Source: Ruminiclostridium cellulolyticum H10 (GTDB lineage: Bacteria > Bacillota > Clostridia > Acetivibrionales > DSM-1351). From it: a stretch of DNA of 64,000 nt. Of this stretch, positions 9,112 through 17,952 are shown piece after piece (the stretch's first letter is position 1; every line of letters begins with the position of its first letter). The notes under the pieces were generated by a model. It searched no databases. It had not been told where the DNA came from and worked only from the letters and a program-made list of their open reading frames with translations. A program made the position numbers and the translations under genes. The stretch is taken from NCBI RefSeq assembly GCF_000022065.1, contig NC_011898.1:248001-312000 (forward strand), given 5' to 3'.

Positions 9112-9546
9112 TTACAAATACAGTCCATAGTTGTAAGTCTTGGTTATAGTTTCTACAGACAAACCGTTTACCACAGCCTGATAAGTAGTAACCAACCTGT
9201 ATGAGTAACCGTGCTCTACTGCACATGTTTTACTCAAAGCACCGTAGTATGTATAAGAGGTTTCTGTAAATGTCTCCTGAGTAATCCAGCTGCCATTTTG
9301 ATATTTTTGAAGCTTTGCGACTATTATTACTTCGGTTACGTTTGTAGTTGATCTTATAGATGAAGAACAAGTAGCTATACCATTGGATATACTAACACTT
9401 TCCGAGGTAGAACTTATATACAGATTAAAAGGCTGAACTCCGATTTTCTGATTGTCTGCTGCGTCCACTGGATAAGATGACCAAGGTATAACCAAACAAA
9501 ATGCACAGAATAACACAATAATGTACTTGTGAAAAACAGATTTCAT
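9112..9546 (-). CDS. Small secreted protein of unknown function (DUF6147-like)
   Basis: A 144-residue protein with a signal peptide (residues 1-29; hydrophobic core IIVLFCAFCLVIPW and cleavage near VDAADN). The mature part is predicted beta-rich, Ser/Thr/Tyr-rich and has two cysteines (CSSS and TCAVEHGY) that could form a disulphide. A run of G before the start (GGGGG on the minus strand) serves as ribosome binding site. It lies downstream of, and in the same direction as, the sigma/anti-sigma pair, about 80 bases away, and may be co-transcribed. I am not sure of the family name. Confidence 0.6.
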   Translation of the reverse strand: MKSVFHKYIIVLFCAFCLVIPWSSYPVDAADNQKIGVQPFNLYISSTSESVSISNGIATCSSSIRSTTNVTEVIIVAKLQKYQNGSWITQETFTETSYTYYGALSKTCAVEHGYSYRLVTTYQAVVNGLSVETITKTYNYGLYL

Positions 9547-9626
9547 AAAAACCCCCCTCTCTTATTTATATATATAACGAATAAAAGAAGAATTTTGTGA
9601 CACATATTTGCTGTTTTTTTGAAAAA

Positions 9627-10307
9627 TTATTTTATTTTGACATTTTCCACAATTTTTAAAGCAATATCACAGTCTATATTTCCTGTTAAGTTCCAAATTT
9701 GATGTCTTTTATTATCAAAAACAGCAATATTGATACCCGTATTTTTTTCTGAGATTATAGTACTCAGACCTCGTATTTTAGTTTTTGTGATATCTGCATT
9801 TTCGGTATCCATTGAAAAATTTATACCCTCTTTGTAATATTCTAGTGTAAATGAGAACCCATTCCCTGCGTTATCCTTATATACCTCTGTTTTAAGGTTT
9901 GAGGTTACTTGCGTATTTTGCCGGGTAAAATTTTCAGGTATATATTCTAATGTAAAATCATTTATTATTACCACAGATTCTTCGTTATCCGATCTGATAA
10001 TATAGTCCGTCATATCGTTATAAACATTAACAATAAAGGTGATAACCGGCTCGCGGATTGCAGGAACACTCATTGCACATGTTATAATAGTTATTATAAT
10101 GACCAAAGGAATGAGAATCCGTTTTCTAAAACAACTTATTGTTAAAAATTCATCCTGTGACCTAAGTATAAGCTTTTTGCGTTTGGTATAGCTGCGTGAG
10201 AACTTATGCGAAGGAGACATATAGCGTTCCAGTTCCGCTGATAAATTTATCTGAGTATCTTTTGCTACAGATATCAAAACGTCCTGCAACGTCTTTGTAG
10301 AAATCAT
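9627..10307 (-). CDS. Putative anti-sigma factor, membrane-anchored, DUF4367-like C-terminus
   Basis: A 226-residue protein whose start codon overlaps the ECF sigma stop codon (ATGA, 10304-10307), the classic arrangement of a sigma factor with its cognate anti-sigma factor. The N-terminal ~60 residues are cytosolic and basic. One membrane helix lies at about 63-84 (LVIIITIITCAMSVP). The extracellular part resembles DUF4367 (FTLEYIPENF, then GFSFTLEYYKEG, ending IALKIVENVKI). It probably holds the sigma factor inactive until an envelope signal arrives; this is inferred from gene order, since no classical zinc anti-sigma motif is present. Confidence 0.7.
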   Translation of the reverse strand: MISTKTLQDVLISVAKDTQINLSAELERYMSPSHKFSRSYTKRKKLILRSQDEFLTISCFRKRILIPLVIIITIITCAMSVPAIREPVITFIVNVYNDMTDYIIRSDNEESVVIINDFTLEYIPENFTRQNTQVTSNLKTEVYKDNAGNGFSFTLEYYKEGINFSMDTENADITKTKIRGLSTIISEKNTGINIAVFDNKRHQIWNLTGNIDCDIALKIVENVKIK

Positions 10308-10849
10308 TTATTTTCCTCCTCGATTACTTTTTTAATAGCTTTTTTAGCCCGGCTAAGACGTTGTCGTACAGCATCACAGGAAATGCACAGTACATCTGCA
10401 ATTTCATTGTTTGACAAATCATATAAATGCTTAAGCATAATAATCTCCATATACTCTTTATTCAACTTACAGAGTTTCATTTTTAGTTCGTTAAAGCTTT
10501 CGTCATCAATAATATGATCAAGCGGTAATTTGCCTGTATCTGCCTCCACGGGTAGCTCGGGTTTTTCATTTGTATACTGCTTGTCCCGTTTTCGGTAAAT
10601 ATCTATGGCTGCACTTTTGATAATAATAACGATTAAAGCTCTTGTTTTGTGACATTGAATATCTGAAATATCGGGAATATAATTTATAATTTTTAATAGT
10701 GCTTCATGTACCGCGTCTTCTGCAAGATAGCGATCCCTCAGAATACTGAACGCAACATTGTACATGGCACTTTCATAATATGTATACAGATTGGTAAATT
10801 TACCTCTGTCTTCTTCTGTTTCCAGAACAGATAAAAAGAATTCCAACAA
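10304..10849 (-). CDS. ECF-type RNA polymerase sigma factor
   Basis: A 181-residue alternative sigma factor. Region 2 spans about 20-90 (YYESAMYNVAFSILRDRYLAEDAVHEALLKI). Region 4 spans about 120-175 (YMEIIMLKHLYDLSNNEIADVLCISCDAVRQRLSRAKKA in pieces), a typical helix-turn-helix recognising the -35 element. Length and lack of region 3 fit the extracytoplasmic-function group. It is coupled to the anti-sigma gene and divergent from a lipoprotein gene. I do not see a pair of matching ECF-type promoters that would define its regulon. Confidence 0.9.
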   Translation of the reverse strand: MLEFFLSVLETEEDRGKFTNLYTYYESAMYNVAFSILRDRYLAEDAVHEALLKIINYIPDISDIQCHKTRALIVIIIKSAAIDIYRKRDKQYTNEKPELPVEADTGKLPLDHIIDDESFNELKMKLCKLNKEYMEIIMLKHLYDLSNNEIADVLCISCDAVRQRLSRAKKAIKKVIEEENK

Positions 10850-10949
10850 AATAATCCCCCCATGATGATTAAAATAAAATGAAAATAAACATACTAAATT
10901 TACATTATTTTAGTAATTTTTACAATGTTAAAAGTGCACACAACTTTTA

Positions 10950-10980
10950 TTGACATATTACATTTTATAGTGTAATATGT
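10950..10980 (+). promoter_or_regulatory. Sigma-A promoter embedded in a perfect 10-bp inverted repeat (operator)
   Basis: TTGACA (10950-10955), 17-base spacer, TAATAT (10973-10978). A perfect inverted repeat ACATATTACA (10953-10962)-N8-TGTAATATGT (10971-10980) covers the end of the -35 box, the spacer edges and the whole -10 box. A protein bound here would block RNA polymerase, so it is very likely a repressor operator for the downstream lipoprotein gene. The repressor is unknown. Confidence 0.75.
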
Positions 10981-11037
10981 AACGAGCTTAAAAATATGGA
11001 TAAAAATAACATTTAAGCTTTATAAAGAGGACAAATT

Positions 11038-11604
11038 ATGAAAAGGGGTTTATTATTATTTTTTGCTGCCACTATCATTTCAACACTGTGTGCTTGTCAG
11101 TCATTATCGAATTCTAAAGAAAATTCATTAGTATCATCATCTGTAACAACAACACATGACAGTTCAGTAACCAATGAAAAAATAACAAGCGAGGAAAGGG
11201 AAGACTGGATAATAGTCGATAAAAGCGTAACCGTAAAAGAGTTGGAGTATACAATAAATGCATATAAAAGAAGTGCGAAGTCAGAACTTTTTGAAGCGGA
11301 CAAAGGAAAAACTTTTTTGCTTATAGATATTACTGTAAAAAATAAATCAAATATTGCAGCAACCGTAAATTCAAATTTGATGTTTGATCTTACGGACAGG
11401 TTTGGAACTTCATACAATGATACATCATTAGGAGCACTGTCTTGTCTGGATGACGAAAATCTGGAACAACTGGACGGTCATATAGCTGCAGCCTCTGAAT
11501 TCAGGGGAGGTATTGCTTTTGAAATACCAAAAGTTACAAAGGGTTTAAGACTGATTATTCAAGGTCCTGCGGGAGACGGACGTTCGCCGGTAGTACTCTA
11601 TTAG
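11038..11604 (+). CDS. DUF4352-type lipoprotein
   Basis: A 188-residue lipoprotein with signal peptide and lipobox LCAC (Cys20), then a Ser/Thr-rich linker to about residue 60. Residues ~65-185 resemble the immunoglobulin-like DUF4352 fold (FEADKGKTFLLIDITVKNKS, later GGIAFEIPKVTKGLRL), found in many exported clostridial lipoproteins. It has its own promoter with a striking palindromic operator (10950-10980) and is divergent from the ECF sigma operon. Function unknown; tight repression suggests a conditional envelope role. Confidence 0.75.
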   Translation: MKRGLLLFFAATIISTLCACQSLSNSKENSLVSSSVTTTHDSSVTNEKITSEEREDWIIVDKSVTVKELEYTINAYKRSAKSELFEADKGKTFLLIDITVKNKSNIAATVNSNLMFDLTDRFGTSYNDTSLGALSCLDDENLEQLDGHIAAASEFRGGIAFEIPKVTKGLRLIIQGPAGDGRSPVVLY

Positions 11605-11823
11605 ATTTCGAGCATATTACCTTTTAAAGATATTTTAAATAGATGCTGGTATATAATTATAATATAATGTATTAGGGATTCAAAAGGCATCTATATAGCA
11701 ATCTAGGAGAGGTTCTTTGTGCGAGTTTGTTTTAGAACTATGTTTCTTTTACCAATTCACATAATGCGGCAATATATGATATCCTGTTAGGGATAAATTA
11801 ATATTATCCGGAGGAACTGTACA

Positions 11824-12300
11824 TTGGACAAAATAAAGGATGAAAATACTAACTGGTGTCAATCCGTAGGAGGAATTGTATTAAAAGGAAATGAAGTGCT
11901 CCTGGTTCGTCACACATACGGAGCAGGTAAGGGGAAGCTTATTATTCCCGGCGGATATGTTAGAGTCAATGAAACACCACAGGATGCACTATCCAGAGAG
12001 GTTTTTGAGGAAACTACCGTTGTCGCAAAACCAACTGGGTTGGTAGGGGTACGTTTTAATTTAAAAGACTGGTATGCTGTTTTTATGATGGATTATGTTG
12101 AAGGAACGCCGAATTCAGATAATAAAGAAAACAGCGAGGCTTTGTTTATGGATATAAACGAGGCTGTAAAATCACCTGATGTACCTGATTTGACAAAAGT
12201 AATCCTGAAAGGTGTTATAGAAAACAAGGATAATGCATTTGAAAATAAACCTTTTGTTTCTCGTGAAAAACATGGAGAATATTCATTTTATGGAATTTAA
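11824..12300 (+). CDS. Nudix hydrolase
   Basis: A 158-residue Nudix protein, expected to hydrolyse a nucleoside diphosphate linked to another group. The Nudix box reads GGYVRVNETPQDALSREVFEET; the metal-binding REVFEE core is complete, but the usual Gly of the EExG part is Thr (EETTV). The start is TTG at 11824, seven bases after CCGGAGGAA. A rho-independent terminator follows at once, so it is monocistronic at its 3' end. The upstream 200 bases contain overlapping small hairpins (TATCC...GGGATA...TATCC near 11779-11812) that could affect access to the ribosome binding site. Substrate cannot be told from sequence. Confidence 0.88.
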   Translation: MDKIKDENTNWCQSVGGIVLKGNEVLLVRHTYGAGKGKLIIPGGYVRVNETPQDALSREVFEETTVVAKPTGLVGVRFNLKDWYAVFMMDYVEGTPNSDNKENSEALFMDINEAVKSPDVPDLTKVILKGVIENKDNAFENKPFVSREKHGEYSFYGI

Positions 12301-12320
12301 TTATGCTAATCAAAAGATTG

Positions 12321-12350
12321 GAACGGTGCAGAGAAGCACTGTTCTTTTTT
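12321..12350 (+). terminator. Rho-independent terminator of the Nudix gene
   Basis: GAACGGTGC / GCACTGTTC stem with a 6-base loop, followed by TTTTTT. Confidence 0.9.
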
Positions 12351-12374
12351 CATCTAATATTTTATGCTTAAATC

Positions 12375-12404
12375 TGTACAAACTACAGGGTTAAATTGTA
12401 TAAT
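12375..12404 (+). promoter_or_regulatory. Possible promoter of the cellulase gene
   Basis: A perfect TATAAT (12399-12404) lies 18 bases after TGTACA (12375-12380). A 12-base palindrome TATATCGATATA sits nearby at about 12483-12494 in the leader. No convincing catabolite-responsive (cre) site was found. Confidence 0.35.
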
Positions 12405-12553
12405 TAAGAAAGTAAAGCAATATTTGTATTGATTCGTATTAATAGTAAATCATTTCAACGTCCTACTCTTAAACACATTTCGTATATCGATATAATTCCT
12501 GCCGGAAGCGAAACATTTTGTAGAAAAATTAAATTTGTAATGGAGGTATTATC

Positions 12554-14701
12554 ATGAGGAAAAAATTCCTTAAAACAACCAGTTTCATGCTAATCATGTC
12601 ACTGCTGGTGTCATTGTTTGTCTATGCTCCGACAACTGTAAGAGCAGAAACTTCGCCGCGTGTGGGAGGCTCATTTTACAATTATGGCGAAGCCATGCAA
12701 AAGTCAATTCTTTTTTATAAGGCAAACCGTCTTGGGGATTTACCAGACAACTACGTTTTGCCCTATAGAGGTGATGCTGCAATGACTGACGGAAAGGATG
12801 TAGGTCTTGATCTAACCGGAGGATGGGCAGATGCCGGAGACGGAATAAAATTTACGCACCCTATGTCATACGCCGCAGGACAACTGGGATGGGCTGTTTA
12901 CGAATATCGTGATGCCTTTGAAAAGTCTGGGCAACTGGACGATATACTTGACGAAATAAAGTGGGCTACAGACTTCTTTATAAAGGCACACCCAAGTCCG
13001 GATGTATTGTACTATATGTGCGGCTACGAAGAATCAGACCATTCTGTATGGATACCACATGAGTTATTGGATTATAAAACTGACAGAAAGTCTTTCAAAG
13101 TTGATTCTACAACACCGGGTTCAGATGTAGCAGGCCAAACTGCGGCAGCATTGGCTATTGCATCAATTATATTTGAGCCAACAGACCCCGAGTATGCAGA
13201 AACCTGTCTTACACATGCAAAGCAGCTGTTTAAGTTTGGTGATACATACAGGGGAAAAAATCCTCTAAAAACCCTGTATCCGTCAGGAGGCTATCTGGAT
13301 GATCTGGCATGGGGTGCAATATGGCTGTATATTAAAACACAGGATGCAACATATCTTGAAAAGGCAAAGTCAATTCTCCCTGTGACTGTTTTAGGCGGAC
13401 AGCACACGCACTGCTGGGATGATGTAAGCTATGGTGCAGCCCTAAAAATAGCTCAGGCAGGTCGTGATGAAAGTTACGCTGCAATGGTTGAAAAGAACCT
13501 TGATTATTGGATGCCGGGGACAGGAATAAAATACACTCCCGGAGGACTTGCATGGCTTTCACAATGGGGTTCCCTCCGTTATGCAACAACTGCGGCATTT
13601 TTAGCATTTGTATGGTCGGATGACAAAACAATAGGAACAGCTTCCAAAAAGCAGACTTACCATGACTTTGCAGAAAGACAGATAAACTATGCACTTGGAG
13701 ATAACCCGCGTGGAGGTAGCTATGAAGTAGGTTTCGGAGTAGATGCACCTGAACATCCTCATCATCGAACTGCTCACGGTTCATGGACAAGTATGCTTAA
13801 CGTCCCGACCTTCCACAGACATATTCTCTATGGAGCATTAGTGGGAGGACCTTCTTCAGACGACAGTTGGAAAGATGATATCAAAGATTATACGCTGAAT
13901 GAAGTAGCTACCGACTATAATGCGGGTTTTGTAGGCTGTCTGGCTAAGATGTACAGTATGTATGGAGGGAATCCACTGGAAAACTGGCCAAAGGCTGAGG
14001 ATTTCAGATCACCTCAGGATAATCTGACGGAGTATTTCACAAGAGGCTGGATAATTTATGAGGGCTACGGCAAGCTGAAAGTTATGTTCCAGATTAATAA
14101 CCGCTCAGCTTGGCCTGCAACAATGAAGGATAAAATGTCTACCCGATACTATATGGATTTATCAGAAATATTTGAAGCAGGGGGAACGGTAGATGACGTG
14201 CAATTAACCCTTGAGGATAGTCAGGGGGCAAAGCTTATAGGACTCAAGCAGTACAAGGATAATATATATTACTTTACAGTTGATTTTACGGGTACACAGA
14301 TAATGCCGGCAGAGTGGGAAATGTGTGAAAAGGATGCAACTGTACAGATTGAATACAAAAATGGCGTAGGTTCCAATGAAAATGACTGGTCATACCAGAA
14401 CATAAGCGGCCCGCCGGACTTTGATGCAGTATCCTTTGCAGGAATGTCCAAATACATACCTGTATACGACAACGGTAAGCTTCTTTGGGGAGAGGAACCA
14501 GCTGGGAAGGAACCGGAAGTCATGTATGGCGATATAAATAATGACGGAAATATTGATGCGATAGATTTTGCACTGCTCAAAAAAATACTTATGGGCGACA
14601 CATCAGGCAATGTCAATTTGACTGCCGCCGATTTTAACAAGGACGGAGATATAAATGCTATTGACTATGCGGCGTTAAAGAGCTATTTGCAACGTGGATA
14701 A
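12554..14701 (+). CDS. Cellulosomal family 9 endoglucanase: GH9-CBM3c-dockerin
   Basis: A secreted cellulase of 715 residues. The signal peptide is ~1-31. GH9 spans ~38-475 with the catalytic Asp pair in [12 protein letters not shown] (Asp93, Asp96), the family signature HHRTAHGSW (403-411) and the acid Glu450 in [12 protein letters not shown] family 3c cellulose-binding module (~488-625) is fused to the catalytic domain, the layout of processive endoglucanases such as Cel9G. A type I dockerin (~657-715) has two calcium loops ([28 protein letters not shown]) and Ala-Ile at the recognition positions. It should dock on a scaffoldin cohesin. GGAGG precedes the ATG. The usual DAGDH is DAGDG here. 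It is not part of a visible cellulosome cluster. Confidence 0.97.
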   Translation: MRKKFLKTTSFMLIMSLLVSLFVYAPTTVRAETSPRVGGSFYNYGEAMQKSILFYKANRLGDLPDNYVLPYRGDAAMTDGKDVGLDLTGGWADAGDGIKFTHPMSYAAGQLGWAVYEYRDAFEKSGQLDDILDEIKWATDFFIKAHPSPDVLYYMCGYEESDHSVWIPHELLDYKTDRKSFKVDSTTPGSDVAGQTAAALAIASIIFEPTDPEYAETCLTHAKQLFKFGDTYRGKNPLKTLYPSGGYLDDLAWGAIWLYIKTQDATYLEKAKSILPVTVLGGQHTHCWDDVSYGAALKIAQAGRDESYAAMVEKNLDYWMPGTGIKYTPGGLAWLSQWGSLRYATTAAFLAFVWSDDKTIGTASKKQTYHDFAERQINYALGDNPRGGSYEVGFGVDAPEHPHHRTAHGSWTSMLNVPTFHRHILYGALVGGPSSDDSWKDDIKDYTLNEVATDYNAGFVGCLAKMYSMYGGNPLENWPKAEDFRSPQDNLTEYFTRGWIIYEGYGKLKVMFQINNRSAWPATMKDKMSTRYYMDLSEIFEAGGTVDDVQLTLEDSQGAKLIGLKQYKDNIYYFTVDFTGTQIMPAEWEMCEKDATVQIEYKNGVGSNENDWSYQNISGPPDFDAVSFAGMSKYIPVYDNGKLLWGEEPAGKEPEVMYGDINNDGNIDAIDFALLKKILMGDTSGNVNLTAADFNKDGDINAIDYAALKSYLQRG

Positions 14702-14708
14702 TTATGAA

Positions 14709-15028
14709 TTAAATAAGGGGTTGTTGCAAAACAGAAAGTTTTTCTGTTTTTACACTGGTACTCCCGTATAAAATTATATCAATGATTGCTTCCAAGATAT
14801 TTGCAAGAGTTTCTAGCGGCTCATCTTAGGATATTTTACCGTCGCTCACATTCATCGTCCATGATTCATGGTTTCGCTAAAACCTACATCGTGTAGGTTT
14901 TTCGGTAAAATATCCGTATTCGCCGATAAACAACTTCAAATATCTTTAACCAAGCTTCCATTGATACAATTTGTACTCGCGTACATTGTTAAAAAAGATT
15001 AAAATTAATTTTGCGACAACCCCTTATT
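14709..15028. mobile_element. MITE-like element: ~320 bp of nested inverted repeats
   Basis: The ends are near-perfect inverted repeats (14712-14731 and 15009-15028, 19 of 20 matching; AATAAGGGGTTGT(T/C)GCAAAA). Pairing continues inwards in patches, for example AAGATATTTG, ending in the inner arms GGATATTTTACCG (14829-14841)/CGGTAAAATATCC (14903-14915). Small hairpins CCATGA-T-TCATGG (14859-14871) and AACCTACA-TCG-TGTAGGTT (14881-14899) occupy the centre. It has no coding capacity. ATTATGAA occurs on both sides (14701-14708 and 15026-15033), a possible target duplication. It fits exactly between two convergent genes. Confidence 0.75.
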
Positions 15029-15401
15029 ATGAACCAGAACTGTTTTCCTTTAAAAAATCGTCAATCAAAGCAAAAGTTTTTTGTGCAGAACTCTTATTAT
15101 ACTCACTTGAATAGGAATCGGCAAAGCCGTGATTACCTTCCAACGTATGAACTTCAACGCCGGGCTTTTTAAAACTGCTGACAAAACCCCTTACATTAAA
15201 GGATTTTTCATGGCTTGGAAAAAGAAGTAAAGCAGGACAAGAAGGAGAAATATCGGTATAATCTCTTATTCTTGAACCATAACAGAAGATAACGCCGTAC
15301 AAAGCAAATCTGTTGGCAGTATCTAGTATAAAGGGGTTGATACCGTAAATTTCATGTATAAGAATTATTAAATCTTCCGAATTATTATATATACTTAACA
15401 T
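15027..15401 (-). pseudogene. Dienelactone hydrolase-family gene with the nucleophile region deleted
   Basis: The 124-residue frame begins like a dienelactone hydrolase (DLIILIHEIYGINPFILDTANRFALYG), then jumps straight to the late core (VIFCYGSRIRDY, PALLLFPSHE) and the C-terminal His region (LEGNHGFAD). Family members usually have about 190-240 residues. The missing ~65-residue part would hold the nucleophile elbow (GxCxGG or GxSxGG). The frame is kept, so the deletion is in frame, apparently at the YG. The product should be inactive as a hydrolase. The stop codon is TAA at 15029-15027, at the edge of the MITE-like element. Confidence 0.6.
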
Positions 15402-15515
15402 AATTCCTCATCCAGTTTTCTTTTTATACTAAAATAATATTACTATAAAACATGTTGACACTCAAAAGTACAGAAAGTAAACTTAAAAGAAAATACATAA
15501 TCTGGGAGTGTATAC

Positions 15516-15986
15516 ATGGGTGCAAGTTCAGAAAAGGCTTTGGAGCTGTTTAAAGAGGGGTATAATTGTTCGCAGGCTGTCTTCGGGGCTTTTAGCAATG
15601 ACATTGGTATGGAGCTGAAAAGTGCTTTGAGGATAGCGTCATCCTTTGGTGGTGGAATGGGAAGGCTAAGGGAGGTATGCGGTGCTGTTAGCGGTATGTT
15701 CATGGTGGCGGGTATTCTTTACGGTTATGATAACCCGGAGGAAATGGAAGCAAAAAAAGAACACTACAAGCTTATACAGGAACTTGCCCAAAGGTTCAAA
15801 GACATCAATGGAACAATTGTGTGCAGGGAACTGCTTGGACTGGGCAAAGGGCCTGACAACCCTACCCCCGAATCAAGAACGGAGAGCTATTATACAAGGC
15901 GTCCCTGTGCGGAATATGTAAAGTGTGCCGCAGATATAATGGAACAATACATATGTCAGAAAAAAGCAGAGGCTGTATCAGACTAA
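15516..15986 (+). CDS. C_GCAxxG_C_C family (putative redox-active) protein
   Basis: A 156-residue cytosolic protein. It shows the ordered cysteines of the C_GCAxxG_C_C family: NCSQAV (Cys24), CGAVSG with the GGGMGRLREVCGAV context, CRELLG, and the paired PCAEYVKCAADIME near the C-terminus. Members are often found beside molybdopterin oxidoreductases or transporters and are thought to be redox-active. Here it is alone, convergent with the metal-efflux operon and sharing a long terminator with it. The start at ATG 15516 is preceded by GGGAGTG. Function unproven. Confidence 0.85.
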   Translation: MGASSEKALELFKEGYNCSQAVFGAFSNDIGMELKSALRIASSFGGGMGRLREVCGAVSGMFMVAGILYGYDNPEEMEAKKEHYKLIQELAQRFKDINGTIVCRELLGLGKGPDNPTPESRTESYYTRRPCAEYVKCAADIMEQYICQKKAEAVSD

Positions 15987-16049
15987 TGTACCGACCTCCA
16001 ATCGTTAGATTATGGTCTAACTTTTGGGGGTCGGTACATAAAGCCTCTG
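15967..16049. terminator. Long bidirectional terminator
   Basis: Outer arms GCAGAGGCT (15967-15975)/AGCCTCTGC (16041-16049) and inner arms GTACCGACCTCCAA (15988-16001)/TTGGGGGTCGGTAC (16024-16037, one offset) pair on either side of a small AGAT/TCTA hairpin. It lies between convergent genes, and the outer left arm is within the last codons of the upstream gene. Confidence 0.8.
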
Positions 16050-16062
16050 CTTATTAACTTTA

Positions 16063-17919
16063 CTATTTAAATGCTTTATCGACTCTTAGTGCTCTTGCAG
16101 AGTTGAGAATTGCTATTACAGATACACCAACGTCTGCAAATACTGCCTCCCAGAGGTTTGATAAACCAAAGGCACCCATTGCCAAAACAATTGCCTTAAC
16201 CCCAAGAGCTAGAACAATATTCTGGTTAACTATACGGAGAGTTTTTTTGGAAATAGCTATAGCAGTGGCTATTTTAGAAGGTTCATCATTCATAATGACC
16301 ACATCAGCTGCTTCTATAGCGGCATCAGAACCAAGTCCTCCCATGGCAATACCTACATCAGCTCTTGAAAGCACAGGAGCATCATTGATTCCGTCACCTG
16401 CAAAGATGAGATTGCCTTTTGGGGATTTTTCAGCAATAAGCTTTTCAACCTTATTTACCTTGTCTGCGGGAAGAAGCTCTGTGTATACCTCATCAAGCCC
16501 CAGGGTTTCTCCGACTGATTCACCTACGTCCTTTGCATCTCCTGTCAGCAATACGGTTTTATTTATTCCGAATGCTTTAAGCCTTGTTATTGCAGAAGCA
16601 GAGTCTTCCTTTATTTCGTCTGATATAACTATATAACCGGAATAAATACCACTTATCGTTACATGAACAACGGTTCCAACTGTTTTATTTTGGGAATACA
16701 CAGCACCTATTTTGTCCATAAGCTTTGAATTGCCCGCATAAATGGTTTTTTCGTCTACTACTGCTTTAACACCATACCCGGGTATTTCTTCAACACCTTT
16801 AATCCTGGAATTATCAATTTCAGATTTAAAAGCATTTTTCAGAGACTGAGAAATCGGGTGGTTGGAATAGCTTTCGGCATGAGCAGTAAGCTCAAACAAA
16901 TCAGAATCTGAAATACCTACAGGATGAATTTCAGTAACTTTAAAGGTTCCTTTTGTTAGAGTTCCTGTTTTATCAAAAACAACCACTTCAGCAGCAGCAA
17001 GAGCTTCAAGATAGTTTCCGCCCTTTATGAGGATTCCCAACCTTGAAGCTCCACCAATCCCGCCGAAGAAACCCAAAGGTATTGAGATTACGAGAGCACA
17101 GGGACAGGAAACAACAAGAAAAATCAATGCCCTGTATATCCAATCACTAAAGGTTGCTCCCGGAACAAGCAGAGGCGGCACAACAGCAAGGGTAACTGCC
17201 ACTATAACTACAATAGGAGTGTAATACCTCGCAAAGCGGGTAATGAAATTTTCACGTTTTGCTTTTTTGCTGCTTGCATTTTCCACCAGATCAAGAATTT
17301 TGGAAACAGTAGACTCCCCAAACTCTTTGGTAACTTGGATTGTGAGAAGACCAATAAGATTTATACATCCACTGAGTACCTCACTGCCAGTATTAATTTC
17401 CCTTGGGACAGACTCACCCGTTAAGGCAGAAGTATCTACCAAGGAATAACCTTCCAAAACCTTACCGTCAAGAGGTATTTTTTCACCGGCTTTAACAACT
17501 ATAACCTCATTTATTACAACTTCTTCCGGATCTACTGTAACAAGCTCGCCGTTACGCTTAACATTAGCATAGTCGGGACGTATATCCATCAGTGCTGATA
17601 TGGATTTCCTGGAACGGTTAACAGCAAAATCCTGAAACATTTCTCCGACCTGATAAAAGAGCATTACAGAAACAGCTTCCGGGTACTCACCTACAAAAAA
17701 TGCCCCCACTGTTGCAATACTCATTAAAAAGTTTTCATCAAATACCTGGCCATGTGAAATATTTCTAAGAGCCCTCCATAATACATCTCCGCCTATAATA
17801 AGGTAGGCTGAAACAAAAAATGCAAGATTCAGATAGGATGGAAACGAAGCAACCACCGCTATTATCAGTAACAAAGTTCCTGCACCTATACGGATAATTA
17901 CTTTTTTTGCTTTATTCAT
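16063..17919 (-). CDS. Heavy-metal P1B-type ATPase (Zn/Cd/Pb exporter, ZntA/CadA-like)
   Basis: A 618-residue ATP-driven exporter. It shows the actuator loop TGES (SALTGESVP), the metal-binding CPC in transmembrane helix 6 (VSCPCALVISIPLG), the phosphorylation site DKTGTLT, HP-locus SNHPI and the hinge GDGINDAP. The last helices carry the Lys (GVKAIVL) and Asp (FADVGVSVIAILNS) typical of zinc/cadmium/lead (P1B-2) pumps. No N-terminal HMA domain is present; the neighbouring gene encodes it separately. Preceded by GAGGAG. Third gene of a repressor-HMA-ATPase operon. Confidence 0.95.
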   Translation of the reverse strand: MNKAKKVIIRIGAGTLLLIIAVVASFPSYLNLAFFVSAYLIIGGDVLWRALRNISHGQVFDENFLMSIATVGAFFVGEYPEAVSVMLFYQVGEMFQDFAVNRSRKSISALMDIRPDYANVKRNGELVTVDPEEVVINEVIVVKAGEKIPLDGKVLEGYSLVDTSALTGESVPREINTGSEVLSGCINLIGLLTIQVTKEFGESTVSKILDLVENASSKKAKRENFITRFARYYTPIVVIVAVTLAVVPPLLVPGATFSDWIYRALIFLVVSCPCALVISIPLGFFGGIGGASRLGILIKGGNYLEALAAAEVVVFDKTGTLTKGTFKVTEIHPVGISDSDLFELTAHAESYSNHPISQSLKNAFKSEIDNSRIKGVEEIPGYGVKAVVDEKTIYAGNSKLMDKIGAVYSQNKTVGTVVHVTISGIYSGYIVISDEIKEDSASAITRLKAFGINKTVLLTGDAKDVGESVGETLGLDEVYTELLPADKVNKVEKLIAEKSPKGNLIFAGDGINDAPVLSRADVGIAMGGLGSDAAIEAADVVIMNDEPSKIATAIAISKKTLRIVNQNIVLALGVKAIVLAMGAFGLSNLWEAVFADVGVSVIAILNSARALRVDKAFK

Positions 17920-17952
17920 AAAAATCTCCTCTTAAATACCTTAGTCCCTATA

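Noticed and set aside
13332-13790. Minus-strand 152-codon frame inside the cellulase gene
   Set aside because: Shadow of the GH9 catalytic domain in another frame.
14920-14936. GCCGATAA inside the MITE-like element as a further sigma-28 promoter
   Set aside because: No TAAA at the right distance upstream and no gene downstream in that direction; it overlaps the element's own repeat structure.
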